Assembly: GCA_964598395.1 (NCBI GenBank) | Contig: CAZRBW010000008.1 | Span: 1-64,000 of the forward strand | Direction: 5' to 3' | DNA: 64,000 bases | Source of the DNA: CAXBDP01 sp964598395 | GTDB taxonomy: Bacteria > Bacteroidota > Bacteroidia > Cytophagales > Cyclobacteriaceae | The notes under the pieces: model-generated | What the model saw: only the letters and a program-made list of their open reading frames with translations | Databases searched by the model: none | What the model was told of the DNA's origin: nothing | Made by a program: the position numbers and the translations under genes | In this document: in pieces, positions 44,275 through 52,447 of the stretch | Position numbering within the stretch: the first letter of the stretch is position 1 | Layout of the letters: each line of letters starts with the position of its first letter

Positions 44275-44835
44275 ATGTTATTTATCAATAAAGGTTTTGA
44301 TTCTGAAAAAATAGAAGAATTCCGCATAAAGCTCAAAGAGACTGGAAAATCCTTTCTTGTAATAAATGCTCAAGATAACTCGGACGAGTATATGAATTTT
44401 CAATTCTTGGGTATATATGAAGGGCGCGAGGTAATTTATGATGCAGTAATTTATACTTTAAGACTTCAGCATAGCAGTGAGATATATGAGATTGCTGAAC
44501 ATAAAGCTGCAAAGAAATTTAAAAACTTCAAGCCTATTAAATATCAGGAAGATGAAAATGGGAATTTGATTCCACTCACAGCAGAAGATGAAGAAATGGG
44601 CTTGTATATGGCTGAAGTCATGGCCGATTTGGAAGAGGAGGAGGCTGTAAAAGTGCAAGAACACGTTGAAATTGATGAAAATGTAGATTTTGGAGTAGCC
44701 TTGGATATTGGGTTAAATATTGAGAAAGTTACAGATAAAGTGATTAATAAATTCATTAAGGACTTTAATGAGGATACGTTATCGCTCGACACTACCATGT
44801 ATTCTTTTATAAATGAGGATGACGAGGAAGAGTAA
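44275..44835 (+). CDS. Conserved hypothetical acidic cytoplasmic protein
   Basis: 186-residue soluble protein with no signal peptide and a strongly acidic C-terminal half (LEEEEAVKVQEHVEIDENVD and a terminal EDDEEE). The N-terminal part is alpha/beta (FINKGFDSEKIEEFRIKL, FQFLGIYEGREVIYDAVIY). No family is recognised. It diverges from the AlbA_2 gene and is followed after 36 bases by the deacetylase gene, so the two may form an operon. Codon use matches the surroundings, supporting real coding. Confidence 0.6.
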   Translation: MLFINKGFDSEKIEEFRIKLKETGKSFLVINAQDNSDEYMNFQFLGIYEGREVIYDAVIYTLRLQHSSEIYEIAEHKAAKKFKNFKPIKYQEDENGNLIPLTAEDEEMGLYMAEVMADLEEEEAVKVQEHVEIDENVDFGVALDIGLNIEKVTDKVINKFIKDFNEDTLSLDTTMYSFINEDDEEE

Positions 44836-44871
44836 TTTCTAACATATCAGTAGCTTATCAGTTAATATTTA

Positions 44872-45774
44872 ATGCTTAAAATCGCTTGGGCACCCAATTA
44901 TGCTCATCCATTACCCGTAGGACATAGATTTCCAATGATCAAATACGAGCTGCTTCCTGAGCAGCTTTTGTATGAAGGTACTATCCAATCTCAAAATCTA
45001 TTTGAACCAAAGCCTCTTGCTGAAGATATAATTCTTCAGGTACATGATGAGGCATACTGGCAAAAATTGATTGGATTGAACCTGAGTAGAAAAGAAGAGC
45101 GAAAAACTGGATTTCCTTTAAGCAAAGGTCTCGTAGAAAGAGAAATTACCATTCTTGACGGGACGCTTCAAGCTGCAAAATATGCACTCGAATATGGAGT
45201 GAGTATGAATGTGGCGGGGGGTACACACCATGCTTATTGCGATAGAGGTGAAGGATTTTGTTTACTTAATGATGTGGCTGTTTCGGCCCAATATCTTTTG
45301 GATCATTGCCTGGCACGGCAAATTGTGGTGGTAGACTTGGATGTGCATCAGGGAAATGGTACTGCCAAAATATTTGAAAGTGAACCAAGAGTATTTACTT
45401 TTAGTATGCATGGAGCTCGAAATTATCCAATGCACAAAGAAAAATCTGACTTGGATATTGAGTTAGAAGATGGTACGCAGGATGCAGAATATCTAGAAAA
45501 ACTCACTTTCCATCTTGACTCCATAATTGAATCTATAAATCCTGATTTTGTATTTTACATATCAGGAGTGGATATTTTGGCTTCTGATAAATTAGGCCGA
45601 TTGGGTGTGACCTTAGAGGGCTGTAAGAAACGCGATCGGATAGTGATTGAAATGTGCAAAGGCTTGAAACTACCTTTAGTGATAAGTATGGGTGGTGGAT
45701 ACTCTGAAAAAATTCAACATATTGTTGAAGCTCATGCAAATACATTTCGATTGGCTCAGGAAATCTACTTTTGA
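44872..45774 (+). CDS. Histone deacetylase-family (acetoin utilisation-like) deacetylase
   Basis: 300-residue zinc-dependent amidohydrolase of the HDAC/AcuC/APAH superfamily. Zinc ligands fit DLDVHQGNG (Asp157 and His159) and the later Asp in SGVDILASDKLG; the catalytic His pair lies in GGTHHAY, and the transition-state Tyr lies in GGGYS near the end. Bacterial members remove acetyl groups from proteins, polyamines or acetoin-system proteins. The true substrate is not readable. The deoxyhypusine synthase-like gene 1 kb downstream hints at polyamine metabolism, but that is inference. Confidence 0.92.
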   Translation: MLKIAWAPNYAHPLPVGHRFPMIKYELLPEQLLYEGTIQSQNLFEPKPLAEDIILQVHDEAYWQKLIGLNLSRKEERKTGFPLSKGLVEREITILDGTLQAAKYALEYGVSMNVAGGTHHAYCDRGEGFCLLNDVAVSAQYLLDHCLARQIVVVDLDVHQGNGTAKIFESEPRVFTFSMHGARNYPMHKEKSDLDIELEDGTQDAEYLEKLTFHLDSIIESINPDFVFYISGVDILASDKLGRLGVTLEGCKKRDRIVIEMCKGLKLPLVISMGGGYSEKIQHIVEAHANTFRLAQEIYF

Positions 45775-45814
45775 TTTAGTGATATTAAAATATGTATTAG
45801 CACAATCAAAATTT

Positions 45815-46045
45815 ATGAAAACTACAGAAACCAAACTCAAAAGAAAATGGCTTTTATTATCAATTGGAGGACTAATTTTAAATGGAGCAGGGCTGTCTAT
45901 AATGGGAGAGGGATTGATTCTAAAATATGAGCAATCACCATTTATCGATTGGTTTATCATGGGTACTTTGGGATTAGTTTTAATCAATGCAGGGATTTCT
46001 CTAATTGGAGGAGCAGTAATTACTAAGGTAAAAATGAAAAGCTAA
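45815..46045 (+). CDS. Small two-TM membrane protein
   Basis: 76-residue protein with a basic N-terminus (MKTTETKLKRK) and two hydrophobic helices (LLLSIGGLILNGAGLSIMG and FIMGTLGLVLINAGISLIGG), each with G-rich packing faces. No family is recognised. The frame is open further upstream from 45692, overlapping the deacetylase gene, but the ATG at 45815 gives a normal start. It may be expressed with the deacetylase or with the OmpH-like gene that follows. Confidence 0.65.
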   Translation: MKTTETKLKRKWLLLSIGGLILNGAGLSIMGEGLILKYEQSPFIDWFIMGTLGLVLINAGISLIGGAVITKVKMKS

Positions 46046-46099
46046 TTGCTCGAAAACTTACTTTCAGTATATTTGCCCAAAATTAAACCGAAAAAGAAC

Positions 46100-46702
46100 G
46101 TGAAAAACCTTTCCTTAATCCTCAACATCGTATTGCTGATCGCAGTAATTTATCTTTACGTAGATAAATTTTCTGGAAATTCATCGGAAACAACCATTGC
46201 TTCAACAGACGAATCAGGTGATATGGCTTTAGCTTCAGACTTAAATATTGCCTATATCAATTCTGACACCTTGTTGGCTAAGTACGCTTACTTTACTGAA
46301 ATCACGGGACTTCTCGAAGAAAAGAGAGCAAAAGCTCAAGCAGAATATACTAATAGAGCTCAAGGCTTGCAGCAAGAAATTGAAGCGTTTCAGCGCACCG
46401 CTCAAGGATTGACAATGGCTCAAGGTAGAGCTAAAGAAGAGGAATTAGTTCAAAAACAGCAAACGCTCCAAGTATTTGAACAAAACCTAAGTCAGGAATT
46501 GATGAATGAAGAGTCTAAATTGACTAATGCTCTTTATGATACAATTTCTGATTATCTAGCTACTTATGGAAAAGCTAGAAATTTGAATATTATACTTACT
46601 TACACAAAGGGTAGTGGTGTATTGTATGCAAATGAAGGTCTAGATATTACAAACGAAGCCATCAAAGGCTTGAATGAGCGTTATACTGCAAATAAAAAAT
46701 AA
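46100..46702 (+). CDS. OmpH/Skp-family periplasmic chaperone-like protein
   Basis: 200-residue protein with an N-terminal membrane anchor (LILNIVLLIAVIYLYV) instead of a cleaved signal peptide, then a Skp-like domain: LNIAYINSDTLLAKY, a long coiled coil (about 75-150), and a C-terminal NIILTYTKGSGVLYAN. Skp proteins carry unfolded outer-membrane proteins through the periplasm. The best in-frame start is a GTG at 46100 (VKNLSL); a TTG at 46046 is also open. A terminator follows. A membrane anchor is a departure from soluble Skp. Confidence 0.8.
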   Translation: MKNLSLILNIVLLIAVIYLYVDKFSGNSSETTIASTDESGDMALASDLNIAYINSDTLLAKYAYFTEITGLLEEKRAKAQAEYTNRAQGLQQEIEAFQRTAQGLTMAQGRAKEEELVQKQQTLQVFEQNLSQELMNEESKLTNALYDTISDYLATYGKARNLNIILTYTKGSGVLYANEGLDITNEAIKGLNERYTANKK

Positions 46703-46727
46703 GATTGTAGATAAAATGCATTATTTT

Positions 46728-46757
46728 AAAGCCTGGCTTTTATGGTCGGGCTTTTAC
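46728..46757 (+). terminator. Rho-independent terminator
   Basis: AAAGCC pairs with GGCTTT, extended by G-U and G-C pairs, with a T-rich tail, 25 bases after the OmpH-like gene. Confidence 0.7.
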
Positions 46758-46791
46758 TTTTTAATTTCATTAGATTTTAGAATATTTTATC

Positions 46792-47763
46792 ATGGGAAAC
46801 ATTACTGAATTTTTAAAACATCATTACAGACACTTTAATGCAGCAGCATTGATTGATGCAGCAGAAGGATATAAGAAACATATTGAAGGAGGGGACAAAA
46901 TGATGATAACCTTGGCAGGAGCAATGTCAACCGCTGAGTTAGGCTTATCATTAGCAGAAATGATTCGCCAGGATAAAGTCCATATAATTACTTGTACTGG
47001 AGCCAATCTCGAAGAAGATATTTTTAACTTGGTAGCTCACGATTTCTACGAGCGTATTCCAAACTATCGTGACCTTACGCCTGAGCAAGAGCAAGATTTG
47101 CTTAATAGGCACATGAACAGGGTTACTGATACATGTATACCAGAGATGGAAGCGATGCGCAGATTAGAAGGAGCAGTACTTAAGCAGTGGGAAAAAGCAG
47201 ATCAAGCAGGTGAGTCGTATTTTCCGCATGAGTTCTTTTACAAAGTTTTATTAAGTGGCGATTTGGAAGAATATTATCAGATCGATCCCAAAGACTCTTG
47301 GTTGCTTGAAGCTGCAAAGAAAAACCTACCTATCATAGTGCCAGGTTGGGAAGATTCTACCCTTGGAAACATGTATGCGGGCCATGTGATTTCTGGTGAT
47401 ATCAAAGATGTACACACTATGAAGGGTGGCATTCAGTATATGATGTTTTTGGCAGACTGGTACACAAAGACTACAGAAGATTCAAGTGTTGGCTTCTTCC
47501 AAATTGGTGGTGGTATTGCTGGCGATTTCCCAATTTGTGTAGTACCAATGTTGCATCAAGATTTGCAAAGAGATACTGTGCCACTTTGGGGGTATTTTTG
47601 CCAAATTAGTGATTCTACAACCAGTTATGGTTCATATTCTGGCGCAGTGCCAAATGAGAAAATTACTTGGGGGAAATTGGGTATTGATACGCCAAAATAT
47701 ATAATCGAATCGGACGCTACTATCGTAGCTCCTTTAGTATTTGCCATTATTTTAGATTTATAG
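46792..47763 (+). CDS. Deoxyhypusine synthase-family protein
   Basis: 323-residue NAD-dependent enzyme of the deoxyhypusine synthase (DHS) family. The Rossmann-type core includes MITLAGAMSTAEL and CTGANLEEDIFNLVAH, then IPIV-like strands and SSVGFFQIGGGIAGDFPICV; the catalytic Lys region reads EKITWGKLG, matching the SWGK motif that carries the enamine Lys in eukaryotic DHS. Bacteria lack eIF5A, so this enzyme is expected to act on a polyamine such as homospermidine or spermidine, or on another protein. It is monocistronic, flanked by terminators. Confidence 0.88.
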   Translation: MGNITEFLKHHYRHFNAAALIDAAEGYKKHIEGGDKMMITLAGAMSTAELGLSLAEMIRQDKVHIITCTGANLEEDIFNLVAHDFYERIPNYRDLTPEQEQDLLNRHMNRVTDTCIPEMEAMRRLEGAVLKQWEKADQAGESYFPHEFFYKVLLSGDLEEYYQIDPKDSWLLEAAKKNLPIIVPGWEDSTLGNMYAGHVISGDIKDVHTMKGGIQYMMFLADWYTKTTEDSSVGFFQIGGGIAGDFPICVVPMLHQDLQRDTVPLWGYFCQISDSTTSYGSYSGAVPNEKITWGKLGIDTPKYIIESDATIVAPLVFAIILDL

Positions 47764-47781
47764 AATTATCCATTGAAAATT

Positions 47782-47809
47782 AAAATCCTGTCCAAAGACA
47801 GGATTTTTT
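47782..47809 (+). terminator. Rho-independent terminator
   Basis: Perfect 11-base stem (AAAATCCTGTC with GACAGGATTTT), CAAA loop and T-run, 18 bases after the deoxyhypusine synthase-like gene. Confidence 0.92.
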
Positions 47810-47939
47810 CATTATAACTATTTGTATCTTTAGTGTATTCAAACATTTGAGAACCATCCTTTACTATTTGGCTTGAATAGATCATTAAATTCAGATTTTG
47901 TTTCAAATCATATTTAATATCCTTGGGCGTTATAAGAAC

Positions 47940-50417
47940 ATGCCAATTTTTGTGCTGTTATTATCCTTATTTTTTTGCCTTTTTGGGTGTAATCAATCCT
48001 TTGCCCAAGGGAGTAAATTTATCCAACAAGAACCTATTTCCGAAAAGATAAATAGTAAGTATGATGAGCTATATCCAGTAATCAGTCCAGATGGGAATTT
48101 TCTCTTTTACACTATTCGCTTTCATCCGAAAAATTCTGGTGGTGATTTGGATCCTGGAGACATTTGGGTAAGCGAATTAAAGAGTAATGGCGATTGGTCG
48201 AAGCCTGAAAATGCGGGTGAACTCTGGAATAATAATGGATATAATATTCTTTACAAATTTTTTGATCGTGGTACAAAAGCTCTTCTTCTTAACCAAAACG
48301 AATTGAATAAACCTGCAATTGCAATAAGTAGGTTTGTTGAAAATGCTTGGTCAAAACCTATTGAGATAAAAATCAAATCTTACTATAATCGTTCAAGTCA
48401 TTTAAGTGCGAGCATTTCTGAAGATGGTAATGTATTGATCCTGTCTATGGAGTCATTTGGCTCTATCGGTTTTGAGGATTTATATGTAAGTTTTCGAGAA
48501 AATGATAGTGTGTATAGCCAGCCGATTAATCTTGGTAACACCATCAATACTAGCTTTCAAGAAATGACACCTCATTTGTCTGAGGATGGACTCGCTCTGT
48601 ACTTTGCAAGTAATGGGCATGGTGGATATGGTGGCCGAGATATTTTTGTAAGTACTAGATTGGACGATACTTGGCTCAATTGGTCAGAACCTGAAAACCT
48701 TGGGTCAGAAGTCAACTCCCAAGGTATTGAGCTTTCTTTTTACGAAAGTTATGGCCATCCTTTTGCCTATGTGAGTTCCACGCAAAATAGCCGTGGTAAT
48801 GGTGATATTTTTAAAATGAATGTTACAGATTCACAAGTTCAATTATTAGCAAATAATAATAAGGTACCTAAGTTTATTCGTCCAACACAAACAGAAGATA
48901 AAGAAGAATTAGTGGACGTATTGAACGTTGAATCTAAAAAAGAGGAAACAATAGTTGAAGCTAAAGCTGTAGAGATTTCCAAAGTCGAGCAGGTCAAAGA
49001 AGAAGAAAAGCGGGAGGTTTTTACTGGCCAAGTATTAAACAATCCAAAAGCTATCAAAACAGAGCAAGTTTCTAATTCATTAAATCAAATAAATCGAAGT
49101 CCTGCATCTGTTGCAACAAAAATTTCCACAATTAAAATAACGGGTAAAGTTTTTAATACTAGTAGTAATAAAGTGCTCCAAGCGACTATCCAATTAGATA
49201 ACGAGGAAAAAATATTAACAGATGATGCAGGAAATTTTGAATTATTAATTTCTGATAATCAAACACGAAAAGCATGGATTCTTGCAGAAGGAATGAAACC
49301 ACTTGCAATAGAATTGAACTCCAATGAAACTTTCCCTGAATTCTATCTTAGTGAGGTAGGAACATTAAGTAGGGTCGCTAATACTGCAGATTTAGAATTA
49401 CTTCAGGTAGTTGATAAAAGGTTTATTGGGAAAGCTCCATTTGTCGAATTGAAAAGTATTCCTAAGCTTAAATGGAGTATTAAAGATGCTGAAAGTATGT
49501 TAGGAATTGAAGTTTCTTGGCAATTGCTAACGAATAATCAAACACGAGAAAGTGGCATCACTGATATTGATGGAGTGATCATTCTAGCAGGACAAAACTT
49601 AGCATCCTCCCGCCTTAATTTAGAAGCTCCAGGGTATAAAAGTCAAAGTATAGCCATTGAGAATCCACTACTCAATGATCAAGATTTTTACCTCTCAAAA
49701 GGTATTTTAGGAACTTCTATTCTTCGAAACAAACCCTTTATCACTAAAATTTTTCAACCCAACTTTCAAAAAACTATAGGTGTAGATTTAGTCCGTATTG
49801 ATGAACCAAAACAACCATTTACCATTAGTATTGCTGATGAAAATGGAATGATCATTTCTACCATCAAAATTACTCAAACTGAAAACTGGAATGAAGAGCC
49901 CACTATAGATGTTGAAAAGGGAATTGCTTCATTTGCACTAGCTAGTTCACAAAATCCTAAGAAATTAAAAGTAATTTCATCGGGCTATTTTCCTCGAAAT
50001 GTGGAGGAAACTGAATGGCTAAATGGAAATCATATTGATATTAGTTTGGAGAAAATTGAAATAGGAGCAGAGTTTATTCTTTCAACATTGGAATTCGAGC
50101 AATCAACCATCAGCTTCACCGATTCTACTGTGATTGACGAATTAGATCGACTTGCAGATATGCTTTTGAATACTGAAGGCCTTGAAATCCAATTGACTGG
50201 ATACACTGATAATCAAGGTCTTGCTCGTGAAAATATGGAATTGAGCACCGAAAGGGCTACCGCAGTGAAAGATTATCTTATTGCCAAAGGAATTGATGCT
50301 TCTAGAATCGAAGCAAGAGGATTGGGGAGTGCAAACCCAATTGCAAGTAACCAAAGTCCAGAAACACGCAAACTCAATCGTAGAGTAGAAGTTGCCATTG
50401 TGAAGGTGGGCGAATAA
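47940..50417 (+). CDS. PorE-like PD40 beta-propeller/OmpA-family protein
   Basis: 826-residue protein with a signal or lipoprotein leader (LFGCNQSFAQ). PD40/WD40-like propeller repeats (YPVISPDGNFLFYT; PHLSEDGLALYFAS) cover about 40-310; a Glu-rich linker leads to a carboxypeptidase-regulatory-like domain (KITGKVFNTSSNKVLQATI) near 415; the C-terminus is an OmpA peptidoglycan-binding domain (GYTDNQGLARENMELS ... RKLNRRVEVAIV). PorE of the T9SS has these domains plus TPRs, which are missing here. The frame is open from a TTG at 47898, but the ATG at 47940 is preferred. It probably anchors an envelope complex to peptidoglycan. Confidence 0.85.
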   Translation: MPIFVLLLSLFFCLFGCNQSFAQGSKFIQQEPISEKINSKYDELYPVISPDGNFLFYTIRFHPKNSGGDLDPGDIWVSELKSNGDWSKPENAGELWNNNGYNILYKFFDRGTKALLLNQNELNKPAIAISRFVENAWSKPIEIKIKSYYNRSSHLSASISEDGNVLILSMESFGSIGFEDLYVSFRENDSVYSQPINLGNTINTSFQEMTPHLSEDGLALYFASNGHGGYGGRDIFVSTRLDDTWLNWSEPENLGSEVNSQGIELSFYESYGHPFAYVSSTQNSRGNGDIFKMNVTDSQVQLLANNNKVPKFIRPTQTEDKEELVDVLNVESKKEETIVEAKAVEISKVEQVKEEEKREVFTGQVLNNPKAIKTEQVSNSLNQINRSPASVATKISTIKITGKVFNTSSNKVLQATIQLDNEEKILTDDAGNFELLISDNQTRKAWILAEGMKPLAIELNSNETFPEFYLSEVGTLSRVANTADLELLQVVDKRFIGKAPFVELKSIPKLKWSIKDAESMLGIEVSWQLLTNNQTRESGITDIDGVIILAGQNLASSRLNLEAPGYKSQSIAIENPLLNDQDFYLSKGILGTSILRNKPFITKIFQPNFQKTIGVDLVRIDEPKQPFTISIADENGMIISTIKITQTENWNEEPTIDVEKGIASFALASSQNPKKLKVISSGYFPRNVEETEWLNGNHIDISLEKIEIGAEFILSTLEFEQSTISFTDSTVIDELDRLADMLLNTEGLEIQLTGYTDNQGLARENMELSTERATAVKDYLIAKGIDASRIEARGLGSANPIASNQSPETRKLNRRVEVAIVKVGE

Positions 50418-50450
50418 TTGTTTTTGTAATATTGTAGGTCAATTAATGAT

Positions 50451-51356
50451 ATGCCCAAAATCTCGCTAATTATCTGCTCCTACAATCGTTCTCGCTTTAT
50501 CGAGCCTGCTTTAGAAAGTATTCTTGCTCAGAAATATGCGGACTACGAAGTCATATTTGTTGAAAATAATAGTCCTGATAACACATTGGAGATTTGTCAT
50601 AATTTTCAAAAAGCGCATCCAAATTTCCCTTTAAAAGTATTTACAGAGTATAACCAAGGTCATTCCTTTGCTAGGAACAGAGGCATCAAAGAATCTAGCG
50701 GTGAGATCATTTCATTTATTGATGATGATGTAATTTTAAAGCAGAATTTCTTGAAGAATCTCGCTGATTTTTTTGATCAACGTCCAAATTTGCAAGCAGC
50801 GGGAGGGAAGATTATACCTTATTTTGAAGCAGGCAGGCCAATATGGTTGAGTTCCTATTTAGAGCCGCTATATGCGTGTGTCGACCTTGGCAATGTGTCG
50901 AGACGATTCAAAGGCAGTAAATATCCTTTTGGTGCTAATATGGCTTTTAGAGCTAATATTTTCGATAAAATTGGCTTATTCAATACCAATTTGGGTAGGA
51001 AAGGAAGCAGTCTTATGGGTGCAGATGAAAAGGATGTTTTCAAACGGATAAAATCCATTGATGAGGAAATATGGTACATGCCCAATGTATCTCTTCTCCA
51101 CATCATGCCAGCAGATAGAGGAGAAGTCGCCTATATCAAAAGGCAAGCGATTGCAGTGGGCCAGTCGGAGCGGGTTAGAGTAGGTGGCAGTTATGATGGC
51201 ATTCTGAGGAAAATAGGATCTGAGATTATAAAGTGGGCAGGAAGTGTTGTGCTTGGTCTTGGTTTTTTAATCCAAATGCAATCTCCAAAGGCCATTATGC
51301 TGCTTAAGTTCCGCTATTGGGTATTGCAGGGTTTATTAGGAATCAGGAAAGCCTAA
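50451..51356 (+). CDS. Glycosyltransferase family 2
   Basis: 301-residue GT2 enzyme. The GT-A domain begins ISLIICSYNRSRFIEPAL, the nucleotide site lies at FVENNSPDNT, the metal-binding DDD at SFIDDDVIL, and GADEKDVFKRI is the acceptor-side acid region near residue 190. A single C-terminal membrane-proximal helix (VVLGLGFLIQM) may attach it to the inner membrane. The sugar and acceptor are unknown; it is not in a polysaccharide cluster. It starts 33 bases after the PorE-like gene and meets the YheT gene with a 4-base convergent overlap. Confidence 0.88.
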   Translation: MPKISLIICSYNRSRFIEPALESILAQKYADYEVIFVENNSPDNTLEICHNFQKAHPNFPLKVFTEYNQGHSFARNRGIKESSGEIISFIDDDVILKQNFLKNLADFFDQRPNLQAAGGKIIPYFEAGRPIWLSSYLEPLYACVDLGNVSRRFKGSKYPFGANMAFRANIFDKIGLFNTNLGRKGSSLMGADEKDVFKRIKSIDEEIWYMPNVSLLHIMPADRGEVAYIKRQAIAVGQSERVRVGGSYDGILRKIGSEIIKWAGSVVLGLGFLIQMQSPKAIMLLKFRYWVLQGLLGIRKA

Positions 51357-52321
51357 CCAGGTAAATTGAAGTAATATTGAGCTAATCGTTCAGTCCAATT
51401 TATTTCATTCAGCTTCGAAGCAGAAAATCCTACGTGACCTCCTTTGCGTGGATACATTAGATTAACCATTGAATTCTTGAGTTCTGCCTCAGTTGGAAAA
51501 GCTAATTCTGATAGAAAAGGATCATTTTTAGCATTTATTACCAAAGTCGGGATGGCTATATCGCCCAAGAAAAACAACGAGCTGCATTGAGCATAATAGT
51601 CGTTTGCATTTATAAATCCGTGCAAAGGAGCAGTTACATAATCATCGAAAGATGTCAAATCATTGATGTATTTCAAATTAGCTGATTCCACCTTGTCGGG
51701 CATTAGCTCAGCTTTTGAGCGAACTTTATCTTTGAGTGTAACAAGGAATCGATGTGAATACATTTTGTGCTGAGGTTTTGAAATCACTTCACAGCAAGAT
51801 TTTAAATGCAGTGGAACAGATATGGCAATTGCTTTATCAAAAATACCAACAGCTTTGCGTCCTTGTTCACCGAGATATTTCAGAATTAAATTCCCACCAA
51901 GACTAAATCCTACCAATGAAATAGATGAATAGTTTTTGGAATTTCTGGCATAGTCAATTACTCGTTGCAAATCACTTGTTTCTCCGCTGTGATAAAATCT
52001 TGGCAATCTGTTGAGCTCACCGCTACAGCCTCTAAAGTTCCAAGTGAGCACATCCATAGTTGGCGCAAGGGCTTTGGCCATACCCATCATGTAGGCTCTA
52101 TCTGTGCTGCCTTCCATGCCATGGCAGATAATTACCAATCTCTTATGATTATCCCCCCGCTTCCAATCTAAATCGATAAAATCGCCATCGTCCAATTCCC
52201 ATCTTTCTCGCTCATATTGTATTCCACTGATCTTTCTCCACAAAGCCGGTACTACAGTTTCTATATGTCTACTAGGCATCCATAGTGGCCTTTTATATCT
52301 CTCGAAATCCGTCAATTTCAT
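51353..52321 (-). CDS. YheT-type alpha/beta hydrolase
   Basis: 322-residue hydrolase of the YheT/EMB8 family. Motifs are ICHGMEGSTDRAY (oxyanion loop), WNFRGCSGELNRLPRFYHSG, and the nucleophile elbow VGFSLGGNLILKYL (Ser in G-F-S-L-G); the acid and His lie in NAKNDPFL and KGGHVGF. Members act as esterases or lipases of unclear substrate. A TAAATTTG box at 52351-52358 on the minus strand is a candidate promoter element. It diverges from the pyruvate dehydrogenase E2 gene. Confidence 0.9.
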   Translation of the reverse strand: MKLTDFERYKRPLWMPSRHIETVVPALWRKISGIQYERERWELDDGDFIDLDWKRGDNHKRLVIICHGMEGSTDRAYMMGMAKALAPTMDVLTWNFRGCSGELNRLPRFYHSGETSDLQRVIDYARNSKNYSSISLVGFSLGGNLILKYLGEQGRKAVGIFDKAIAISVPLHLKSCCEVISKPQHKMYSHRFLVTLKDKVRSKAELMPDKVESANLKYINDLTSFDDYVTAPLHGFINANDYYAQCSSLFFLGDIAIPTLVINAKNDPFLSELAFPTEAELKNSMVNLMYPRKGGHVGFSASKLNEINWTERLAQYYFNLPG

Positions 52322-52383
52322 TACTTCTTACTTAAGCCTTTATAATTTATCAAATTTAAAGAAGCTCAATTTACTATTTGCTT

Positions 52384-52414
52384 TTTGAATAAGGCCATTT
52401 ATAAGCTATTTTTG
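52384..52414 (+). promoter_or_regulatory. Bacteroidota-type promoter of the pyruvate dehydrogenase E2 gene
   Basis: A -33 TTTG (52384-52387) and a -7 TATTTTTG (52407-52414) are 19 bases apart. A second TAnnTTTG box (TATATTTG, 52421-52428) lies downstream but lacks a -33 partner. The ATG is at 52448. Confidence 0.6.
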
Positions 52415-52447
52415 AATCTTTATATTTGAATACGAAAAAATAATTAT

